This document shows positions 21,637-34,436 of a stretch of DNA of 64,000 bases, piece by piece. The notes under the pieces are model-generated. The model did no database searches. It saw only the letters and a program-made list of their open reading frames with translations, and had not been told where the DNA came from. The number at the start of each line of letters is the position of its first letter. Positions within the stretch are counted from its first letter, which is position 1. Both the position numbers and the translations under genes were made by a program. Origin of the DNA: Flammula alnicola (lineage: Eukaryota > Basidiomycota > Agaricomycetes > Agaricales > Strophariaceae). The stretch covers positions 310,001-374,000 of the forward strand of contig JADNRV010000011.1 in assembly GCA_015499995.1 (NCBI GenBank). Reading direction: 5' to 3'.

Positions 21637-24600
21637 ACGGTGTTTGAATTCCGGCTTTTTCCGCACTGTGTGCCCAAACTTCAAAGCAAAGTGCTTATGG
21701 CTCTTGGATATTGCACTTCAAGTCGTTTGTAGAACGAGTCTTCCGTCAGAAAAGTTCCTTTATTCAGACTTACTTGCTGGAGTCATAAAATAAAACTTTC
21801 ATTGGTCTTTCTAATGCTGTGGACATTCAATGGCACTAGTAGACAAACCGCACCTCTTGCACACACCTTTTACCTTTGAGGGGCCCGGGTTCAGCGATAT
21901 ACGTACAATGGGTCATGGAACAAGGATCCAAAAAACGCAATTTTTGTAACATTTTGCTAACCGGTCAGCGTTCGACAATTAAACAAGCGTCGAACAAATA
22001 ATCATAAATGTATCCAAGAAATGTCGACCCATACAAAGGGATGTCTCACACGGAGACGACCTTTCCCCAATTTCTCCGTCATCTCCCAGGCCAGATCCTT
22101 TTCTCCACCATGCGAAAAACTACATAGGTGCCTACAGCCACGACCCCACCCGTAATCACACCAATGTCACCTGTTCCGGCCCTAGCAATCGGACCCGTAT
22201 ACCACGTTTGCGACATACTCGGTATGACGATCCCAAATGCGCACAAGAAGGCAAGCACCGCTGCGATTCCCGGGGGCAGCAGGTCGGCCTGGTCCCATTG
22301 AGAAACCTTATATTCAGTCCAAGCATTTTTTCGGAAGACGAAGTGTTCAGTTAACACTATCGCAGCGAAGGCTGTCGACCAGTATCCTATTACGCCTATA
22401 TGTTTGAAATATCGGGATGTTAGAAAAACGCTGTCTGCTATTTAAGCGCCCGTTGTAGGGAACACGTACTCAGGATATCAACGAGAGTTGTGTAAAATCT
22501 CTTGGCACCAACTATCGCGACAGGTATAAATCTTAAAACGGTTACGATCAGAAATGGATTCTAAGTGGCTTATAGAAGAATAAACGGTACTCACATAGCT
22601 TCAGATATAATGACCAAGACATATCTCGGTATACGCGCGAAGAAAGGAGCTATAGCCATCGCACTCAAACCTTGAAAATATACAAAGTCAACAGTTCGTC
22701 ATGATCTTGATTTCTTGGATATTTAAAATACCCACCGAAGGTATACATGGTAGGTGCACAAGCGGCCGACGTGCTCAGTGCAATGAGGACCAGCATAAAT
22801 TTGCCAAATCCTCCTGCAGGACCAAGGACTGCCATTATTAGCCCGCCGACGTTGTTGCCCTGTTCAAAGCCAGATTGCCAAGATGGGATACCAGGAGCGG
22901 CAGCGGCGAAGGCGGCACCGAGCATGTGCCATGCTATCTGTTTGTATGGGTATGTAGTGAGCGTAGTACAGACAATGGAGAGGTTAGGGGCATATGCAGG
23001 TACACTGGGGATTAAGAAACCAAAGTACGTCCATAGAAAAATGCTGCGTCTGGAAACATTTAAATTATTCTCCTTCTAAGCCATATACCACTTTAGATGA
23101 ATAGAATTGTAAACGTACTCTGACGCCTGAAGATTGTGATAGACGCCGTAATCCGGGGTAAGTGTGCACCAGCTAATAACGCTCGACGCAACGAAGGACC
23201 CAAACGATAATATCATCGCGGGTGTGGGAGGGTCCACAGCAGGAAACGTAGACGGGTCGAGGTGTTTCTTCCCAAGGCCTATAAGTATAGGAAATGCAAT
23301 AAAGTTGGGTATCCATGCATAGGTTTCAAACCTGGGCCACGAAAAAAGAAAGGGACGTCATGTAGTTATCATGCCTGGCAGTCCAACAGGTAGAGGAAAC
23401 GCAGCTGCCTACCAATGTAAAACTCTATAGCCACAGAATGTGATCTTTTATTCGAGATAAGTGGGCCAATTTCAATCGAGAACGACGGGTGCATACCACC
23501 AGCGCAATGACTCCAAGGATAACAATACCTAAAGTATCGTCCAACTTATCCGACACTGCTGCGATAGCCTGGCCCCCAACGATGCCATTCAGGATGAGAA
23601 ATCCTTCCATCGAAATGACATTGAGAGCACTTGGGATGGCGGCGCCATATAGCCTGCCCAAAATAAAAAAATGTGTAAGAGACGAGGTCGCAATTGAATA
23701 AAGGGAAACTTACCCCCACGAAAAGCGACACTGCACCATGCCTCGCATCCCGAGTTTGGGACCGAACACCGAACTGCGTGTCCCAAAACAATCCCGACAA
23801 CAAGACGAACCATGAACGTATTGTTCGAGTTCACCATCGAGTCATGTCAGGCCAAACCAGAGTTTGAATTCATGGTGACGAGATGGAGTGTGAAAAGGGG
23901 TTCAATAAGAACAGCGAAAGACCGAAAATCATGGAAATCGGAACGCACAAGTATGCAGGCACTGCACATGTTCTAGATTGCAAAATATGACGCCAAATTG
24001 ATGAGTCAACGGACGAGAAGAAAGATACAAAAATAATGGCAAAAAAACCAAGAAAGGACATCCGGACCGACGGGCAAGCATCATAAATACAATTGATGTT
24101 CTTGAAATGCGAAGGAGACGGACACAAACTCGAAGCATATTTTTGTTCGAACCCTCCGAAGAAGCGAGAAGCAAGGAGACTACAACGCAGCAGATGAATC
24201 ACTCACATAATATCTACTACCAGCAACACTAGCAACGAGCTTTTCAGCCCGAGTCTAAAGAACGCTGGGCCTGCGCTTCCCGTTCCAAACACGAGAATGT
24301 TGAAGTTGCAAGAGAACCACACCCAGAACAGTTGGTAGATGCGCGGGTCTGTTCGTTTAGAGGGATGAACGGGTGTAATTCTAGTCGTGAAGTAACGATA
24401 AGGTTCGAAAATGGTTAGACTACCGCCGAGAGGAACGGGTGGGCAGGGGGTGGGTTTGAGACAACGCACCCGTGTGTCTCGACACCCCATTTCAAGAGAA
24501 TGCGCGTCAATTTGCGAAATACGCCCAACTCTTTGACTTCATCTTGTGGGGCACTTGCATACACGTCGTCCTCAACCACTTCTTTCAAAGCCTCTACGTC

Positions 24601-24990
24601 TGCGTCAATCCCGGGCAGACATTGCGCTGTGTGCTGACTGGGAGTCCGAGAGTCCTTCTCCGCATCTTCGAGGCCTCGCACTAGGATATTTTCGTTGGCC
24701 TTGTCTTCCATGTTCTGGTGTGCTTTATCCAGCTATGGAGGGAGTAAAAAAGATGGACCCGCTATCGCAATATCACTATCTTTCGTCTCCATACCTTGCC
24801 AGACAGTGGGAGCCGGGGTTGGAGAACACCAGGTTAAGAATAGAACGCGGTGCGACTCGGAGCACATGGTACAGGTCTGGTGTCGAGGTGAAGCTTTTCT
24901 TTTGGTAATTAACTAGATGAGACTACCACGGCAGAAAGGGGGCTTAGAGTTGTATGATAGCTGAAAGTATAGTGTGGTGATGACTGTTCG
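21637..24990 (-). repeat. inverted segmental duplication, left copy
   Basis: This 3.35-kb segment matches 40120-44350 in reverse orientation, ignoring an 877-bp insertion in the right copy. Matching includes the whole NCS1 gene, its introns, about 270 bp of promoter, and about 430 bp past the stop. The distal limit is seen where CGGAAAAAGCCGGAATTCAA matches near 21655 and 44305 and similarity then fades. It preserves the pre-insertion site (ATTGCAC at 21710-21716) for the transposon in the other copy. Confidence 0.85.
22079..24711 (-). CDS. NCS1 family purine/cytosine permease (left copy, apparently intact)
   Basis: This is a plasma-membrane H+/nucleobase symporter of the Fcy-type NCS1 branch. 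The start at 24711 gives MEDKANENILVRGLEDAEKD and an acidic cytoplasmic N-terminus. Then, across many introns: the helix-1 signature QLFWVWFSCNFNIL; SAGPAFF; FGPKLGMRGMVQCRFSWG (amphipathic loop and substrate region, near 23740); ILNGIVGGQAIAAVSDKL; FCGYRVLHWFETYAWIPNF; IPSWQSGFEQGNN...LGPAGGFGKFMLVLIALSTS; FFARIPRYVLVIISEA; and the last exon ending VVFRMVEKRIWPGR at 22079. I find no frame break in the exons I could follow. Substrate preference (cytosine, adenine, hypoxanthine) cannot be read reliably. The inverted paralog lies 15 kb away. Confidence 0.82.
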
Positions 24991-25186
24991 GACTCGGAGG
25001 GATGATCTTGGTTGGCATTGCGGGCATGCCGGGCGCGGTCACGTGTAGTTGAAGTGTCCAAGGCAAGTCAGTCAAAGGACCTTTGTTCTGAATCTTATCA
25101 CCCAAACACCCATAAAGTCGCGGTCTTTGAATCCTCTCTCTGAGTGGTCTATTGAATAATCTTCAAGCTAAAACGGAAGAGGAAAT

Positions 25187-26123
25187 ATGGCTCGGGGCAA
25201 AAAAGCCATATCGCGAAAGGAGGAATTGGTGTTTGAAGCAGCGACGATCGTTATAGAGATCTTCAAATCGAACGGCATTTCGTGTGCAATTTTTGGAAGC
25301 TTAGCATCCAAACTGTATGGCGCTCAGCGAGAACCAAAGGTATGTTCAATTTTGAGGCTGACATTGTACACGATTTCGCTACCAGACATGATGGAGCAAT
25401 CCGTGACAAAGCATTAAGCGCCCGTTAAATTTCATCGAAACGGTCGAGCTAATACAAAACATACAGGACGTTGACATACTGGTTATCCAGAACATAAATC
25501 CACCGGATTCAGAATCATCAAATAAAGAAGTGTTATCCTCCGAGGAGCTCAAAGCCCTCGTCTTCCGTACCCGACCTGGAGATTTTTACCTCAGAGAAGC
25601 GAGGGACACAGAAGCAACTTATAAAGTCCTCTACTTTCGCCCCTCGCCCAGTGCGACGCGCCCCGCTCGCACCCAGAAACAGATCATGCACTCTCCTGAC
25701 CCCGAATGCAAAGTCGACATCTTGGTGCCAGGGATCATGCACCTACCTCATCTACGCCCGGAGCTGATGTACTGGCATTCAATACCAGCTGAGGTGACTT
25801 CGAAATTGAGGGCCAATATTGCAAATAGATGGCCTCTCGTACCGTTTTCTCTTCTCCTGGCACACAAACTTCAGGGATGGGATGACAATCGCAAAGCGGA
25901 GGAGGAATACAAAAGGGAGAGACAGCACAAGGATGCAAAGGACGTAAAGCGATTGTTGGCATTGACGCAGTGGGTTGATGGCTTGAAGGAGAAGGGGCCA
26001 GAGGTCTGGGATGATGCTGAGCTATTTAGCGACGCGCTGAAGGAGCTGACGAAGGAACGCGTCAAGGAATACTCCAGGGCGTTTCCACGCCAGGCGGCTC
26101 AATGGAGTGCGTTGGGCTTCTGA
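25187..26123 (+). CDS. nucleotidyltransferase-fold (MNT-like) protein
   Basis: Two exons, 25187-25339 and 25467-26123, give 269 residues with consistent phase. Residues 30-60 show the pol-beta-type nucleotidyltransferase signature: AIFGSLASKLYG, then KDVDILV across the splice junction, that is Gly-Ser followed by Asp-x-Asp. The rest is charged and helical, with a Lys/Arg/Glu-rich stretch (KAEEEYKRERQHKDAKDVKR). Such proteins are common and uncharacterised in basidiomycetes. Transfer of a nucleotide to an RNA, protein or antibiotic is possible, but the substrate is unknown. Expression direction and spacing give no partner. Confidence 0.65.
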
Positions 26124-27784
26124 GACGTTGAGTTCGAGTTCAAGTTAGCTTACTTATCACTTTGTCTTTTCTCGTCGGAAATACGCACGACACCATTATA
26201 TCTCGATGTATGTTCAGAGTGAAATTCCGAGGTAAGTGCCCGCTCATGTCACTATCGGATCACAATATCTGTAAAGTTACTAATAGTATTAGCCTCCGCA
26301 TCAAGTGGGTCAGTGTCGTTGGCAGTTGGCACCTACTCGGAATCCAAAAAGTTGCCACCCGACCGCAGCTACATAGCCCTCTGCGCAGTTGGTCTCCCAC
26401 TCCTCAATTCTCGCACTTTCTCGGGACGTCTTAAGTTGGTTAGTACCGCGATGGTGATATCTCAGGTGTTGAGAAAGGGCTGGCTAAAAATAGAACACCC
26501 CCAACATCTGTCCTCGTCTCGGTTACTTATCTTATCATCCCATTGTTGCAAGACTCTCGATATGTACATATCACTGCTTACCCAGTACCATAAATGTCAG
26601 ATCCTAGTATCACTGGTGCGCTGGCAATCGAGTCCAATGGATCGGAATTGGAGTTAAGTACTCCCACACGCTAGCAATCGCAATTCTCCCGAGTACTTAG
26701 CTATATTAAACTTCCAGGTTTCAGCCCGGAGGATCTCCCAAAAAAATTCCTGTCTGCTTCGGACTTGGCTGATTGCCACTATCTGCCATGTACGAGCTTG
26801 TACGCTCCCATATGCATAGCCTGGGATCCTTAGCACCCCAATTGCAAATTATATCGATGGATCATAGTACGTGGGATTAGCTGGGAGTAGACGAAGCCAG
26901 GAAGCTCGGCTTCACAGTCAGTCAGTGCGAGAGTCGGCGTCAGGTGTGCTTCTGCAGGCACATCGATACCCCCCTTCCCTTAGTCACCACTCACTATCAG
27001 TACAGATGATGTTCAACAATAATAGATGGAAGACAAGAAGCAGGGCTTCTGCGGCGGTTGAGCATTTTCAGACATTGATACTGACACGGCCACAGACGGA
27101 CACGGCTGCTTTACATGTGTAGCAGTTTCGCAGTTTTCGATTCGGATTTACGGCCGCACACTGAGCCTCGAAGCTACGCTTATATAGCGCTCTGCTGAGT
27201 GGGTCTAGAGATATCGTCGTCCGGAATTGCAAATTCGAAGCGCGCGGCTCGTCATTCGCACAGTCGTCATGGGCGATAGTTTGTAAGTCTGCGAGCGGGG
27301 CTAGTTTTGCAATAATCTACAAGTTAAATATAGTAGAAAATGTTCGTGTACTGCGTCGTAAATAAAAGCTGCAAGGAGGGGATTCGGAATCAGATGACAG
27401 GTAGCATGTAGCGCGGGCCATAGGCGCGTGAGATGAGGGCAGTTCTTCGGAGGCCTGGCTCGAATGGAGTGATCAATCCAACGGAATGGAATGAGGGTTA
27501 GAATGAGATGGAGTGAGAACGAGAATATGATAGTTGAATGTTGGAATGGGCAGGTGCTGTGTTGTGTGGTAGAAATACAAATGCGATATGAATCATGCTG
27601 GGTCCGAGTGAAATACCGAAAGCAAGAGAAGACAGAAGGCGGAGTCAGAGAAGAATGGAAAGGAAGGGGAGGACGCGTGGGAGATCTAGACGAAGAAGGT
27701 AGCGAGATGGTGATTGTCGATGGGGACAACAAGGGATCTACACAAAGGCGGGAGGAAGCCGTCTTTGGTATCCTGGAGATGTCT
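26124..27784. other. intergenic, nothing recognised
   Basis: 1.66 kb without a gene I can support. Open frames are short on both strands. The part at 27300-27730 reads as a low-complexity Ser/Pro/His frame on the minus strand (SLPSSSRSPTRPPLPFHSSL), which could be a continuation of the neighbouring unknown gene in another frame. Confidence 0.4.
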
Positions 27785-28266
27785 TCACCGTTGTCGCTGT
27801 CTCACAACCATCGTCCTGCGTCCAAATTTCCCGCCCTGCACACCAAAGGAGCTTCTCCGCGGGTCGGTCAGTTTCCTCATCCGTTCCATGACATCTCGGG
27901 CGAGGAAGACCGTCTCGTTTTCTTCTTCATATCGTGTGAGCTGTTCGTCAATGGGCTCTAGTATGCAAATGTCCGATGGATGTAGCGTCCGATATTCTGA
28001 GAACCGAAATATTGAGATGAACTCGTGTTTGAAAATTTTGACGTCGACGGTCGTCAATGCGGAGACAGGAGTGGCATAAGACGCTAACAAAAGGATTTAG
28101 TTACGAAAATAAAGCGCAATGAGCAACACACACCTTGGACGAGACAAACATCGCCTTTGATTCGTGCAAAGGCGAAGTACCCATCGCTCGTGTGAGGATC
28201 AAAGGCGGAGTCGCATTTTGTGGCCATGGCACCAAGCGACGGAGATTGTGAAAGGACACTAGTCAT
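27785..28266 (-). CDS. hypothetical protein
   Basis: The start is at 28266 (MTSVLSQSPSLGAMATKCDS). An intron of about 50 nt splits ...GDVCLVQ and ASYATPVSALTTVDVKIFKH with matching phase, and the frame ends at 27785 after a basic tail (RRTMVVRQRQR). About 140 residues, soluble, with an acidic middle (EPIDEQLTRYEEENETVFLA). I do not recognise the family. The downstream minus-strand frame (DNGEDISRIPKTASSRLCVD) suggests the protein may be longer if one base is missing near the stop. Confidence 0.4.
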
Positions 28267-31200
28267 TGTGTGCAGTGGCCGGGCGCTTAGAGGACTCGAA
28301 GCAACCAAGGGGAGGATTTTTATCTAGAAAGCAGAAAAGCGTCACAGGGATAGGTTTTATACTCCAGTGACATGCTCGGGCCACGAGGGAAAGAGGCGCA
28401 ACCTGAGACGCCCAATTAGATTCCGAATAGAATAACTTCAATAAGGTGAGAAAAGAAAAAGACTGCGAACCGGACCCTGAGTTGCATCCCCAATTGGATT
28501 CGAAGCTCAATCGCATTATCCTTCAGGCAAACCGACCAAACCCTCACATCTATCAAAAAGGTCATTATCATGGTCCCCGTATTCACGTGTGCGCTCCCCG
28601 TGAACACTCCCGCGTTCTTAGACCGGTTCATGTCTCTTCGTCTGAGTCAGAGACTCTCTGAATCCATCGGCTAGACCTGCGGAATGTACAAGGGGTTCTG
28701 GGTTCCAGAACGACATCGATATGTTTAGCATCTCGGTCGCGCGGAGGATGTCTAGTACTGACCATCTCATCTAGAGCACGATCGATAGTCTGCAGAGATT
28801 CTGAATTAGCCCCGCAGAGCCCAGGCCCGGACAAGGAAACTTTCACAACGGCCTTCAGACCATTGGACGACGACGACGACGACTGCAGTGTGCTGTACGA
28901 AGTTCGAACCTGTTTCCGTACGGGACCGCCACTTGCTGGTAATCACGTGCCCATCCCACCACAGCCGTCGACGACCGTCGGCCATGCTCACATGCGAAGG
29001 ACATGTTCTTTTTGAATGTTTGCTGGATGTTACATGTATTCGCCTCAACGACAAGACCGGAATATGACAGCGCCAGCATTTCGTTTTCCAATTAAAATAC
29101 CATAGCCGGCATGGTTTGCACCGGTAAGCAACCCGCTTCAAACTCTTGTTCCCAGCAAAGTTTCTCTCACCAATGCACCGCCTCTAATTTTAACTCCCTC
29201 TAACGCGCTTAGCGCGTGCACCACGGATCCATCCAATGGAATCGGAACGTTCCTTCCACTTGCGCTTTCACATTGGTAAGCTCTATACATGCGCAGTTCC
29301 GAAAGTATATGGTCTACGTTATCATATACGATGGCTACAATTCCGAGCCCCAGACCTCGAACTCCACGAATTCTCGTTGCCGAATTCCAGGCAGGAACTT
29401 AAAATTCCGTGCGCAGCACTAATAAAATTGATACATAGGATCTGGAATCCACTCGTGGGCACTGAATTCCGACTGAACGCTTTGGTTTGCTGAATTGGTT
29501 TGCAGGCGCTTTACTACTGCAAATGTAAAGCGTCGACGATGGCCCTCAGACGTCACCTAGAACCGTCATGACGTCGACTGTCCACTCCCATAGCAAGGCA
29601 CAGCAAGCATCGTGGGACGTCTCGGTAGTATCGGTAATTCTGTCATTTTCGGAAATGGTGCCCAGTGACCATGGTCGAATTCACGATGACAAACCGCACG
29701 AATCCAGCAGCAATGTTCCGATGTGGAGCCCTCGGGTACAGCGTAAATACCATGCTATGTTCATGATTCATCTATCTGTCGGCGCTCGGGGTCGTTCGAA
29801 CCAGCACGCCCCGTACAGTGTGGAGATCCCGGACCATACAAGTATAGCCGCCGGGAACGAGCACGCGCATGCGACGTGCGACGGAAAATCACCAAGGGGG
29901 ATCTACAAACATGCGCTAGGTGGCAGTACAGCTGGTTGTGTTTTCGCTTGACTGTTGCTTGCTGGATGACGCATGTGCACGACGATGTGTGCTATGTTTA
30001 GATTTCGGCGCTTTGGATCAGAGCATCGTGAATCACAAGTACATCGTGGGGGTCCCGACGCGCGCCTCATGTTTGCCTGCAACATGCAGCATGAATCGAG
30101 GTTCTGAGTCGCAGCGCATCCTGCTGTCTGTCATTCCATTCCTTCAATTGACAGCCTTGACATATCACAGATGTTTAGACTTAATGCCCCGTAGTCGTGT
30201 GTCGAAGTGATATTGATTAATCACAATCTTCAGTTCAAGTCGAATGAGATCGTGATCGACATCATTGAAATATTTTCGAGGCCGGCCTCCTGCATGCTAC
30301 GGACATCGGAGAAAGACATCGGCGGAGTAGCCTCGGGGCTCGCTGCCTATGTTAACGTAAATACATTAGATGGTTCAAATTGCTATGGGAAAGCTCTAGC
30401 AGCTCGTCACAAAAGCTCAAGCGCAGAGCCGAGTCAGTTGGGTTGGGTGGCATAGCGGCCTTGGGCGTAGGGCACTTAGCTTCAATCTCAAGGTTTGTAC
30501 GGGTACCTCATAATTACTTTGGTACGTACTGGCCTTCTTTGAAGCTCAGATTTGACGCGAATGGCGTACTAGTACGCCACTTAAGCCTTGGCCACAGTGG
30601 AGCAGCTGGAAGCTGAAGCTCCGAACCTCTCCTACTGCAATCATCAATCATCATATCGCAATTAAGGTAGTTGCTTATGCCTAAGCTGTATATGTGTCGC
30701 CTAGATAAGACCCGGACCCATGTTGCTTCAAGCGAGGCTTCGAGCTTCTATCCTTCATTTTTCAAGGTCCAGCTGCAGAGCCCACCTCTTTCAAACGCAA
30801 CCGCCTTATCTCCTCCGCTTCTAAAATGCCATCTCTCGACCTTGAGGCAAGTAATGCCCCAAACAAGCTGTACTGGAAAGTTAAGTATCTTGCAACACCT
30901 TCCAGTGGGCCCCAGGAAGCTCTACTTGTCCGAAAATTTGCGGGATTGAGAGCCAAAAAATTCACCAAATCCGAAAATTGCGGGTTCCAGACAGGTTGAT
31001 CAACACGCACCTTGGAGTATATGTGCCGGGATGGATGCCCCTTACATTTGCACCAGTCAATACCTCTGTCCATTGTAGGAAACGGCGCCGGCATAAACAG
31101 CATAAAATGCGTTCAAAAAATCTTCTTTTTAGGCAGCACCCTGTAGACCTTTGTCCGAATTTGCGACTTTGAGGCCATCTCTGGAGCAGAGAATTGCAGG

Positions 31201-31761
31201 TTTGGGAGCCAAATTTAGAGAAGTTGCTTCCCGGGGCCTTCCAGTCTAGGCGAACCATGTCAGAAAAGTTGGCATTCACGGCTGGCACGTACGAGAAAAA
31301 AGAATATTGATAATTGAAGACATTTAATAGTAATTGTAGAAACGAGTACTCTGCATGTACTTTATCCTATAATGATTAACCATTGAGGCCTATTGAGGAC
31401 TTGAGTCTTGCACAGCGAGCCTCCAAGTGTCCAAAAATAGATCAGGATCAGCAGATCGCTATTTTCGGGTCTGATCATGATCAGGATAGCTCAGATCAAT
31501 CGGTCACTTCCGGATCCTTTTAGTATGATAACTGCTCTGCCCGCTGCTCTGCTTGAATGAAGGTTTTGTGAAGGTCGAATGAAGCTTGATGAAGCTATGC
31601 CGGATATGCACCGGCTATAAAGTATCGGCACACGATCACAATTTTACCTAATTCTAGCCAGGGGAATTGTGTACTTTAACATTTAAACTCTGTTCTGAAC
31701 GATCCATAAGTTCAACCCTTAGGCCTCAGGTTGCTGCGGACAAAATTAATGCAAAAGAAAT
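28267..31761. other. 3.5-kb region without recognisable genes
   Basis: Both strands carry only short frames. A minus-strand stretch at 28806-29141 (up to 111 codons) has no recognisable domain. Near 31440-31500 the motif GATCAGGATCAG and its near-complements recur several times, making a small self-complementary patch. I see no LTR, reverse transcriptase or transposase. Confidence 0.4.
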
Positions 31762-33989
31762 CTACGCTGAGTTTGAAGTGTTTGAAGGGACATCAAGAGC
31801 ACCGCCCAGATCCTCCCTGATTTTTTCTCCGACATCGTTCCACGACGGTCTTGGAAGAGCGAACACCTCCGAAACTTTCCCATATGTCAGTCCACCCATC
31901 CTTGCAATGGCCTTAAATTTCCCTGCGTCAGGAATACCTCGCTGCGGATCGAGTATGTCGTTGCGCATGTGAATAAATTCAACGTGTCCGAGGATGAGAG
32001 TCGTTGCGACTGCGTTCGTCTTCGGGTCGGGGATATCAATCGCTTGGTAGAGCTGATTGAGAATATATATAAGTCGCGAGGTAGTTTAAATGGTTGGCGC
32101 CGTTACTCACTTCACACTCCATTGAAAATGCGCTCTCCTTGACGCGGGGAGCTTTAACATGAATCTGGAAATTTATTACTATCGTTATTAATGTAAATTC
32201 CAGCCCTTGAAACTCACGCTAGCAGCCTTCGTTAGCCCAGTAATTGGCCATTCGCTGATTTCGTATGGAGCGTCAATGGAGGCGGCATTGGCCTGTTCGA
32301 TCCATGGCTCGCTAATGATGTTCACAGTAAATCCTTTGGTGGCTCGGATATTGCGAACGGTATCTTTCGCCCCCTTTGATTGGTGGACACATCCCAAAGA
32401 GATGAGTGGGGGGTTTGGGGCTACCTGTCATAGGACGCGGTAAGACTCTTTCGAACTCCTTGGGCTCTAACCTGGAAAGGAACGGAGGGATAACAAAAAC
32501 GGCCTACTTGGTTGAACCAGCTGTTAAGGAACACCGGTAGTAATTGAGATAAGCATGAAGTCGAGAAGGTGTAAGGATTGGCCTTATTCATACCTAAATG
32601 GAGCGAGGTTTTCTTGAATACCATCTTCCGACACCGAAGATACAAATGCAACAGGGCGCGGGACAATACCCGCTATCATGACCGAGTACACCTTCCTGCA
32701 TTACGACGATGTGAAGATCCGGTAGTATTGAGTCTCATCAAGGGATAACACTACACCACCGCCCGGTTTGGAATGTCCAAAAAACATCCGGCCGCCGGAC
32801 ATCACCAGGATAGGCAGGGGGATATCCCTGGGAGAAAGTCCTGCATATGTCCGCTGGATGTCTGGCCGTCAGATATCCATTCGACATCAAACTTGCATAT
32901 CTGAGAGCCATCCAAAGTTCAAACGATGTCAGCGGGGTCCTGGCTGTCCACTAGTTTTCCTGCAGCTATCCAATTTGGGGTAAAATATAATTCTCCTATT
33001 TTCCACTGCTGGTTCATAGTCAAACGAGATATTCATTGCGTTGTACATATCTACATACACATGGAAACCATGTAGGGAGCATACTAACTAGATGACATAC
33101 AGATCTATAGAAAAAGAAAGAAAGGGGGAGAGAAGAAAGGAAAGGGTATGTAAGGAAGAGGTGCAACCATAGGATGGTGGCATTGGATGGTATGTGCTAA
33201 TAGACGAAGAGAGGATGGAACCCTGGCATCAAGGTTTGAGATAGGAAGCTAGAGGAAGTCGAGAAGGTGGACGGAACACAGGGAGATGAAAGGCTTCAAT
33301 ACGGCGGCCACGGGTGGCTGGGTGGTCGCCGTTATGAGCGCGATGGCTGTTGCGGGCACGGGGACAGCGAGCAACGAAGGTTTGTCGGGGGAGGCATTAA
33401 TATTGGGCAAGGGGGATGATGGTGGTTGAAAGCGAACAAGAGTGACGGAGACGTGGCAACATGTTATGTCACAGTCTCCCCAAGAACGCGACAAGTTCCA
33501 AAAAAATCGTCTAAGTTCAAAGAGACACCCTTGGGACATTTGTGCGGATGTCCTGCAGACGTATCCAGGGCAGATGTCCCAAGGTCAGGGAGTGGGACAT
33601 ACTTACAACATTCTGGTCCGAATAGCCAGGGTTGTATACTGCCGACGCCGCACGGACGTAACAAGATACGTGTTTCGGTTGCCGGGACACAAATGCCAAA
33701 TGGCTATTCCGCCGGTCCTCTTTTGGTTGTCCGGGGGCATGTCAAACGGCGATCTGCAGGAAAGTGTCCGATTGATGGCCACACGGGAACGGTGGTGTAG
33801 CTAGATCAGTGCGCACCTACTCTCCTCCGTAGAGGTATCGACTACCGTCCAACCTTCCTTTTCTCCCTCCGCCCATGCCCTGCCCTCCGGTGTCGCCTGG
33901 ATGCCTTGGCCAAAGGTCCATCCTGGATTCGGAGAGGCGGTATATTTAAACTCGCTGGTATGATCAAATGGTGGAAGATCGGCCAACAT
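31762..33989 (-). CDS. flavin reductase-like FMN-binding protein
   Basis: Predicted FMN-binding split-barrel oxidoreductase of the DIM6/NTAB (flavin reductase-like) family. Exons: 33989-33817, 32695-32594, 32520-32508, 32424-32218, 32164-32111 and 32052-31762. The lengths add up to exactly 280 codons including the stop, so the reading frame is intact. Signatures: MIAGIVPRPVAFVSSVSEDG, NLAPFSWFNQVAPNPPLISL (the FMN-site loop, built across a 13-nt exon), GAKDTVRNIRATKGFTVNII, EISEWPITGLTKA, and ILGHVEFIHMRNDIL. The first intron is 1.12 kb because it contains a transposon-like insertion (32751-33800); without it the intron would be about 71 nt, like the others. The start codon at 33989 is chosen because PPFDHTSEFKYTASPNPGW follows, as expected for the family. 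The physiological substrate is unknown. Confidence 0.85.
32751..33800. mobile_element. nonautonomous TIR element inside an intron
   Basis: Both ends carry the inverted motif CTACACCACCG (32751-32761 and its complement at 33790-33800). Inside, near both ends, the motif GGACAT/ATGTCC and close variants (GGACAC, TGTCCG) recur many times, the subterminal repeat pattern typical of transposase-binding regions. Left-flank context is ACACTACACC, so a CACTA-like end is possible, but the right end lacks the full match and I see no clear target duplication. No transposase is encoded; the longest frame (33249-33539, minus) is a Pro/Thr/Ala-rich peptide. It sits within a functional-looking intron of the flavin reductase gene. 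Confidence 0.65.
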
Positions 33990-34436
33990 TGTCAGGGTTG
34001 CTTAGTCTATAGGAATCAAAGACAGGTCGCGTGAGGCTTGCTGGCAGGTCGTCGTCGTCTAAGAGAAGGTGGTTTTATACAGCCTGAGAGACGCCCCCTG
34101 ATACCGGCTGAGTGATATGTAGAATAATAGAATTAGCGTGATTCTTTACGATAATGACGATCACGGGCCGAAAATAGCCGTGAAGGATGGTCGATGGCCA
34201 TACCATAATTTCTCACGTACAAAATCCGCTTCCGTATATCGATTGGCAAGACAAACTGAAAGCAAGAGAGCGATTCGATATATGCAGGACGTACATTATA
34301 AATTAACCTATTCTACAACTACATAGCACCCAAATCTATACATTAGAGAATACCAGAGGGCATTCAATTGTAACCCCTAAGAATTGGAAGATCGATAGCG
34401 AATTAGCAGTGTCAGAATGAACGTAACATAACAAGT

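Noticed and set aside
28806..29141. 111-codon minus-strand frame as a zinc-ribbon-like protein (several Cys)
   Set aside because: The Cys spacing does not form a known motif, and the surrounding sequence gives no exon structure.
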